A stretch of 11,220 nt of DNA from Gemmatimonadales bacterium (lineage in GTDB: Bacteria > Gemmatimonadota > Gemmatimonadetes > Gemmatimonadales > GWC2-71-9). The notes beneath the pieces are model-generated. The model ran no database searches and had not been told where the DNA came from. It saw only the letters and a list, made by a program, of their open reading frames with translations. The DNA lies in NCBI GenBank assembly GCA_030601605.1, contig JAUVTI010000048.1, positions 1-11,220 of the forward strand, written 5' to 3'. Of the stretch, positions 6,564 to 11,220 are shown in pieces. Within the stretch, counting starts at the first letter, position 1, and the number at the start of each line of letters is the position of its first letter. The position numbers were made by a program, and so were the translations under genes.

Positions 6564-8477
6564 AACACGGCGTTCACGATGGCCAGCACGGAGGCTGCAG
6601 TCGTTGGTGGAGGCCGCAGCGGCTCCCTATGGAATCCACTCAGCATCGGTGCCAGCGCGCTTGCCGCGCTGCTCCTGATAGTGGCCGGCTGGGCGCTCAC
6701 GCGGCCCACGCCTCCGGTACCCGTCACGCGCTTCGTCGTCGTGTTCGACGACGACCAGGCTCTGTTCTACTCAGGAGGCGGCAACGCCCCTCGCGTCGCC
6801 ATCGCTCCGGATGGACTGGAGCTGGTGTACGTCGGACTGGACTCCGCGGTCCCCGTGGCGGACAACCGGTTCTCCTCCTCCGTCGGCAGGCAGAGTTGGA
6901 AGCTGTGGCACCGACCCTTCGATCAGCTCCAGGGCACACCGCTGCCCGGAACGGAGCGTGGCTGGGCCCCCGCCATATCCCCCGACGGAGAGCAGGTCGC
7001 GTTCCTGGTGTTCGACGGCGGCTGGCAGATCAAGGTGATCTCGCTGGCCGGCGGGCCGCCGATCACGGCGCTGGACTCGGGCGTTTCGGGTATGGTCTCG
7101 TGGGGTCCCAACGACGAGCTCTACTTCGTCAGCGAGGAGGGCCGGACACTGCGGCGGGTGCCGGCGAGCGGTGGTCCCGCGGAGGACGTCGTCACGCTCG
7201 ACGGCCCCGGCAGCGGCTTCGTGTTCGAGAATACGCACGTGCTTCCTGGAGGAAGGGGTGTCGTCGTAACGGGGGTTCCCGTCGGCGCGAACCAGCTGTC
7301 GGAGCACGAAGTGCGCGTAGTGGACCTGGAGTCCGGTGAGACCCGTGCCTCGGTCGCGGGGGTTCAGGGGCTGTACGCGGAGTCGGGTCATTTGGTGTAC
7401 GTGACGGCGCAGGGGACGCTCATGGCGGTCCCGTTCGATCTGGGATCGTTGGAAGTCACCGGAAGGCCAACCGCCCTCCTGGAGGGCGTCGAGGTACGGA
7501 CCGCGGGAATCACCGACCTGTCGCTCTCCACCAGCGGCACGCTCGTCTATACGACCGATGGGCTCAACGTGCCGGAGCAGGTGGTGTGGGTGACGAGCTC
7601 CGGAGCAAGCGAGCCGGTGGATCCTGATTGGGTGCGCGACGTCGAGTTCGAGGGTATTGCCCTCTCGCGTGACGGGAGCCGGATGGCCATTCAGATCATT
7701 ACCGACGGCCGCTCCGACGTCTGGATCAAGCAACTCGATCGCGGTCCGCTGTCGCGTCTCACGTTCGGAGGCACGGACAACAATCATCCTACCTGGTCTC
7801 CCGACGGACGCTACGTGGCGTTCACGTCGCTGCGGGACGGTGGCTGGAGTACCTGGGTCAAGCGGGCGGACGGCAGCGGTGTGGACGAGCTGCTCGTGGA
7901 CCTGGACCGTGACATCTGGGAGAGCCAGTGGTCGAGCGACGGTAATTGGCTCGTGATCAGCGTCAACGGGCCGCCGGGAACCGACGACATCGTGGCGCTG
8001 CGCATCGGCGTGGACAGCGTGCCGGTTCCGATCGTCGCCGACGAGTTCGACGAATTCGAGCCCGCGCTCTCCCCCGACGGCAACTGGCTCGCCTACGTCT
8101 CCAACGAGTCCGGGCAATCCGAGGTCTACGTACGGCCATTTCCCAATTCCGAAGACGGCAAGTGGCAGATCTCGACCGACGGCGGCGCTGAGCCTGTGTG
8201 GAGCGCAGACGGAAGGTCGCTGTACTACAGGAGCCGCGACTTCCAGTCCATCATGGTCGCCGCCATGAGCCGCGGGCCCAATGCTGTCACGAGACGGACC
8301 CTCGTTCGCCTGCCGGGTGAGAACAACTTCGAAGCCAACCCGCGCAACCGGCTGTACGACGTCGCGCCCGACGGGCGCTTCGTCATGATCCGGAGGGCAG
8401 GCACGGGCGACATCTCCGGCGACCTCGTGATCGTGCAGAACTTCTTCGAGGAACTGAAGGAAAAGGTGGAGCGATAA
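5739..8477 (+). CDS. Transmembrane Ser/Thr protein kinase with C-terminal PD40 beta-propeller (K2)
   Basis: 912 residues. All core kinase residues are present: GEGGMATV 23-30, K45 in VAVK, helix-C E63 in RFLAEIKV, HRD with D138, DFG D155, activation-loop TET 171-173, SPE 184-186. A Gly/Ser-rich linker precedes the membrane helix at about 302-320 (SIGASALAALLLIVAGWAL). The outer domain runs from about 328 to 890 with twelve SPDG-type hairpins (for example 413-424, 687-697, 732-741, 778-788, 822-831, 876-885), then VYVRPFPN at 796-803 and the tail DLVIVQNFFEELKEKVER. The whole protein lacks cysteine. Role inferred: membrane receptor whose propeller senses an extracytoplasmic signal and whose kinase phosphorylates cytoplasmic targets; the ligand is unknown. 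Its propeller resembles those of K0 and K3 (VKRADGS, IWE, SNESGQ motifs) more than that of K1. The start is fixed by the MPEITQQLKVALA leader and the TAATG junction. Confidence 0.95.
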   Translation: MPEITQQLKVALANRYVVERELGEGGMATVYLAQDVKHDRKVAVKVLRPELAAVIGAERFLAEIKVTANLQHPHILPLHDSGEADSFLYYVMPYVEGETLRDKIKREKQLGIEEAIDITRSVAAALDYAHRQDVIHRDIKPENILLHDSQAMVADFGIALALSHAGGARLTETGLSIGTPHYMSPEQAMGDRELDARSDVYSLGAMLYEMLAGDPPYTGSTAQAIVAKVITEKAPPVTTHRDTVPSHVAAAISKALAKLPADRFRSAAEFADALTNTAFTMASTEAAVVGGGRSGSLWNPLSIGASALAALLLIVAGWALTRPTPPVPVTRFVVVFDDDQALFYSGGGNAPRVAIAPDGLELVYVGLDSAVPVADNRFSSSVGRQSWKLWHRPFDQLQGTPLPGTERGWAPAISPDGEQVAFLVFDGGWQIKVISLAGGPPITALDSGVSGMVSWGPNDELYFVSEEGRTLRRVPASGGPAEDVVTLDGPGSGFVFENTHVLPGGRGVVVTGVPVGANQLSEHEVRVVDLESGETRASVAGVQGLYAESGHLVYVTAQGTLMAVPFDLGSLEVTGRPTALLEGVEVRTAGITDLSLSTSGTLVYTTDGLNVPEQVVWVTSSGASEPVDPDWVRDVEFEGIALSRDGSRMAIQIITDGRSDVWIKQLDRGPLSRLTFGGTDNNHPTWSPDGRYVAFTSLRDGGWSTWVKRADGSGVDELLVDLDRDIWESQWSSDGNWLVISVNGPPGTDDIVALRIGVDSVPVPIVADEFDEFEPALSPDGNWLAYVSNESGQSEVYVRPFPNSEDGKWQISTDGGAEPVWSADGRSLYYRSRDFQSIMVAAMSRGPNAVTRRTLVRLPGENNFEANPRNRLYDVAPDGRFVMIRRAGTGDISGDLVIVQNFFEELKEKVER

Positions 8478-8481
8478 CGTG
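8465..8481 (+). promoter_or_regulatory. Ribosome binding site and stop/start junction K2-K3
   Basis: GGTGGAG at 8465-8471 precedes the GTG start at 8479 by seven bases. The K2 stop TAA (8475-8477) is one base away from GTG. This short spacing supports translational coupling and the use of a GTG start. Confidence 0.65.
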
Positions 8482-9303
8482 CCCAAGATAACCGAGCAGC
8501 TGAAGGTCGCACTGGCGAACCGCTACGTAGTCGAGCGCGAGCTCGGTCAGGGTGGCATGGCGACCGTGTATCTCGCGAACGACGTGAAGCACGAGCGCAA
8601 GGTCGCGCTCAAGGTGCTGCGGCCGGAACTCGCCGCCGTGATCGGTGCCGAGCGCTTCCTGGCCGAGATCAAGGTGACGGCCAACCTCCAGCACCCGCAC
8701 ATCCTGCCGCTGCACGACTCGGGCGAGGCGGACACGTTCCTCTACTACGTGATGCCCTACGTAGAGGGCGAGACGCTGCGCGACAAGATGAAGCGCGAGA
8801 AGCAGCTCGGCATCGAGGACGCAATAGACATCACGCGTTCTGTGGCGGGCGCGCTCGACTACGCGCACCGGCACGACATCATCCACCGCGACATCAAGCC
8901 TGAGAACATCCTGATCCACGACGGCCAGCCGATGGTGGCCGACTTCGGGATCGCGCTGGCGGTGAGCCAGGCGGGCGGCACCCGTCTCACCGAGACCGGC
9001 CTCTCGATCGGCACGCCACACTACATGAGCCCCGAGCAGGCGATGGGCGACCGGGAGCTGGACGCCCGCAGCGATGTGTACTCCCTCGGTGCGATGCTGT
9101 ACGAGATGCTGGTGGGCGATCCGCCGTACACCGGCTCCACCGCGCAGGCGATCGTGGCCAAGGTGATCACGGAGAAGGCGCCGCTGGTCACCACGCACCG
9201 CGACACGGTTCCGCAGCATGTGGCCGCATCGGTGAGCAAGGCGCTCGCGAAGCTCCCGGCCGATCGGTTCCCGAGCGCAGCCACCTTCGCCGAGGCGCTC
9301 GTC
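8479..9303 (+). repeat. Kinase-domain repeat, copy 3 (K3)
   Basis: Third complete copy of the direct repeat. Where K1 and K2 disagree, K3 sides with K2 at residues 10, 14, 18, 22, 31, with K1 at 39 and 44, with K2 at 63, 117 and 133, with K1 at 146, 149 and 168, then with K2 from 214 onward. This alternation looks like a mosaic. Confidence 0.8.
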
Positions 9304-11151
9304 CGGCCGGGGTTGGCCGACACCAGGGCGCACGAGGTGTTGGAGGAGAAGTCCACGCGTGGCGGGTTTCTCCGGGACAAGAGGGCCGTGGCGCTTGCGG
9401 GCGCGCTCGTTCTCGCGGTCGTAGTGGGTGCCTGGGGATGGTTCCGCTCCGAGCCGAAACCGATCCGCCGCTTCGCGATCTCGCTTCCCGCCGAGCAGGC
9501 GTTGCAGGCGCGGTTCGGTACGCGCATCGCGCTCTCACCCGACGGCACGCGGTTCGTATACGTGGGGCCCGGCGATGACGCCGGGGCGCAACTGTGGCTG
9601 AGGGACCAGGACAAGTTGCTGGCCGCGCCGATCGCCGGCACGGAGAACGCATTCAACCCGTTCTTCTCGCCTGACGGCCAGCAGGTTGCGTTCGTCACCC
9701 CTAACCCCTGGCGGCTGCGGGTAGTCTCTCTCGGCGGTGAGCCGCCGGTGACGGTGGCGGACAGTGGGATCCAGCCGGGAGGAGCCACCTGGAGCAGCGA
9801 CGGCAACATGTACATGGTGGGAGGCGGGGGATTGGTGCGGGTGCCAGCAACCGGGGGCGGTGTGGAGCTGGTCACCACGAAGGACTCCAGCGGGGAGACG
9901 AGCCACCTCTACCCGGACGCGCTCCCCAACGGGAAGGGAGCGATCTTCACCCTGGGGAGCGTCGACAACCTCACCGATTTCGCTATCGCTGTGGTGGACT
10001 TCGCGACAGGCGCGCACCAGGTGCTCGCGCAGGGGGTGTTCGGACGCTACGCGGCTTCCGGGCATCTCGTCTATGTGACCGCCGAGGGGACGCTCCTCGC
10101 GGCGCCGTTCGACCAGGATCGGCTGGAGGTGACGGGACCTGGTATAGCGTTGGCGGAGGGCGTGGGCGTGCGGGCGTTCGGCGCCGCCGACCTCCAGGTT
10201 GCTCAGGACGGAACCCTGCTCTACACGATGGGCGGCGCAGCCGGCGACAACTACGAGCTGGTCTGGCTGGGGCGCGACGGCAGCGAGCAGGAGCTCGAAT
10301 CCGGCTGGGTGGCCAACTTTGCGAACGTCGCGATCTCGCCGGACCAGACGAAGCTCGCCGTGGCCATCAACCGCGACGGGGAGCAACAGATCTGGATCAA
10401 GGATTTGGTGCAGGGGCCAATGTGGAAGCTGACCTTCGAGGGGACCCGGAACTACCGGCCCACGTGGGCGCCCGACGGTGAGTCGGTGCTGTACGTCTCC
10501 AACCAGGCCAGTAACGCCGACCTCTACATGAAGCGGGCCGACGGCAGCGCCATGGCCGAGCTCGTGCTGGATCTGGAGCCCCCCATCTGGGAGGGAATCT
10601 GGTCGTCGGACGGCGAGTGGCTGGTGTACCGGGTCGGGGGGACCGTAGGGGGCCTGAACGAGCGCGATCTGTACGCGATCCGCCCGGGGCGTGACAGCGT
10701 CGCCATCCAGCTGCTGGGGTCGGAGTTCGACGAACGGTCGCCTGACCTGTCGCCCGACGGCAATTGGCTGGCGTACGTGTCGAACGAGTCCGGGCAGGAC
10801 GAGATCTACGTGCGGCCGTTTCCCAATGTGGGGGAAGCGAGGTGGCAGGTCTCGACGGGCGGGGGCACGGAGCCGATGTGGGCGCACGCGGGGCGGGAGC
10901 TGTTCTATCGGAATGGGAATGAGGACATGGTCGCGGTGTCGGTCACGACGGAGCCGACCTTCGCTCTCGGCGGACATCGCGAGCTGGGTTCCGTGAGCAC
11001 GTACCGGTCCGACCTCAATCACCGCATCTACGACGTGGCGGCGGACGACGAGCGGCTCCTGATGATTCGGGCCCGGGGAGGGACCGAGGGGAGCGAGCTG
11101 GTCCTGGTACAGAACTTCTTCGAGGAACTGAACGCGAAGGTTGGAAAGTAG
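8479..11151 (+). CDS. Transmembrane Ser/Thr protein kinase with C-terminal PD40 beta-propeller (K3), GTG start
   Basis: 890 residues from GTG 8479, a start supported by alignment of MPKITEQLKVALANRY with the K1 and K2 leaders. Core residues are intact: GQGGMATV 23-30 (Gln24 in place of Glu), K45, helix-C E63, HRD D138, DFG D155, TET 171-173, SPE 184-186. The linker after the kinase is charged (EVLEEKSTRGGFLRDKR), then a membrane helix at about 303-321 (AVALAGALVLAVVVGAWGW). The outer domain from about 330 has twelve SPDG-type hairpins (for example 352-361, 396-406, 619-629, 663-673, 708-718, 757-768), IYVRPFPNV at 776-784, and the tail ELVLVQNFFEELNAKVGK. There is no cysteine in the whole protein. 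Like K2 it should be a receptor kinase with cytoplasmic catalysis and an extracytoplasmic propeller of unknown ligand. About 19 of the first 238 residues differ from K2 by hand count. Confidence 0.95.
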   Translation: MPKITEQLKVALANRYVVERELGQGGMATVYLANDVKHERKVALKVLRPELAAVIGAERFLAEIKVTANLQHPHILPLHDSGEADTFLYYVMPYVEGETLRDKMKREKQLGIEDAIDITRSVAGALDYAHRHDIIHRDIKPENILIHDGQPMVADFGIALAVSQAGGTRLTETGLSIGTPHYMSPEQAMGDRELDARSDVYSLGAMLYEMLVGDPPYTGSTAQAIVAKVITEKAPLVTTHRDTVPQHVAASVSKALAKLPADRFPSAATFAEALVRPGLADTRAHEVLEEKSTRGGFLRDKRAVALAGALVLAVVVGAWGWFRSEPKPIRRFAISLPAEQALQARFGTRIALSPDGTRFVYVGPGDDAGAQLWLRDQDKLLAAPIAGTENAFNPFFSPDGQQVAFVTPNPWRLRVVSLGGEPPVTVADSGIQPGGATWSSDGNMYMVGGGGLVRVPATGGGVELVTTKDSSGETSHLYPDALPNGKGAIFTLGSVDNLTDFAIAVVDFATGAHQVLAQGVFGRYAASGHLVYVTAEGTLLAAPFDQDRLEVTGPGIALAEGVGVRAFGAADLQVAQDGTLLYTMGGAAGDNYELVWLGRDGSEQELESGWVANFANVAISPDQTKLAVAINRDGEQQIWIKDLVQGPMWKLTFEGTRNYRPTWAPDGESVLYVSNQASNADLYMKRADGSAMAELVLDLEPPIWEGIWSSDGEWLVYRVGGTVGGLNERDLYAIRPGRDSVAIQLLGSEFDERSPDLSPDGNWLAYVSNESGQDEIYVRPFPNVGEARWQVSTGGGTEPMWAHAGRELFYRNGNEDMVAVSVTTEPTFALGGHRELGSVSTYRSDLNHRIYDVAADDERLLMIRARGGTEGSELVLVQNFFEELNAKVGK

Positions 11152-11155
11152 CATG
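11143..11155 (+). promoter_or_regulatory. Stop/start junction K3-K4 with weak ribosome binding site
   Basis: The TAG stop (11149-11151) is one base before ATG 11153. GGAAAG at 11143-11148 is only a weak Shine-Dalgarno match, four bases from the start, so K4 initiation may depend largely on ribosomes finishing K3. Confidence 0.5.
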
Positions 11156-11220
11156 CCCGAAATCACCCAGCATCTGAAGGTCGCTTTGGCCGACCGCTAC
11201 GTGATCGAGCGCGAGGTCGG
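11153..11220 (+). CDS. N-terminal start of a further Ser/Thr kinase of the array (K4), cut by window edge
   Basis: The 22 full codons read MPEITQHLKVALADRYVIER followed by EV and the first two bases of a Gly codon. This matches the leader and the approach to the glycine-rich loop of K1, K2 and K3 nearly residue for residue, so another kinase of the same type begins here. Unlike K1-K3, Ile4 is coded by ATC and not ATA. The catalytic motifs lie outside the window, so activity and full length cannot be judged. Confidence 0.88.
   Translation, partial: MPEITQHLKVALADRYVIEREV

Noticed and set aside
1..11220. Search for RNA genes, CRISPR arrays, insertion sequences, terminators and attachment sites
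   Set aside because: There is essentially no non-coding space beyond 34 bases, and I saw no spaced short repeats, terminal inverted repeats, transposase motifs or hairpin plus T-run. The direct repeats are explained by paralogous kinase domains.

Overview
This window is almost wholly coding, high in GC, and every gene lies on the + strand. It is part of a tandem array of transmembrane serine/threonine protein kinases. Each kinase joins an N-terminal PknB-like kinase domain to a single membrane helix and a large C-terminal PD40/TolB-like beta-propeller. The sequence style (PEITQQL leader, GEGGMATV loop, HPHILPLHDSGEAD, RPFPN propeller motif) resembles the kinase-propeller proteins abundant in Gemmatimonadota and some Acidobacteriota. 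A Gemmatimonadota source is my best guess, made from recognition and not from a search.

Layout: (1) 1-1517, the C-terminal propeller of a kinase that begins upstream (K0); (2) 1518-4157, complete kinase K1; (3) 4192-5739, a Sec-exported TPR protein with a histidine-rich conserved core; (4) 5739-8477, complete kinase K2; (5) 8479-11151, complete kinase K3, GTG start; (6) 11153-11220, the first 22 codons of a further kinase, K4. The only gap longer than one base is the 34 bases at 4158-4191. I see no tRNA, rRNA, CRISPR array, insertion sequence, promoter or terminator.

The kinase starts abut the preceding stop (TAGATG, TAATG, TAACGTG, TAGCATG), so the array looks like one translationally coupled operon continuing on both sides. 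The cytoplasmic kinase halves are about 92-93% identical by hand count over the first 238 residues, while the membrane-proximal and propeller halves have diverged strongly. This suggests a family of receptors with a common catalytic output and different extracytoplasmic inputs. The TPR protein should share the propellers' compartment and could be a partner, but that is inference.

The most checkable oddities are the loss of the helix-C glutamate in K1 only, a mosaic pattern of shared sites among the kinase domains that suggests gene conversion, a constant count of twelve propeller hairpins, and a conserved C-terminal tail that is degenerate only in the kinase preceding the TPR gene.
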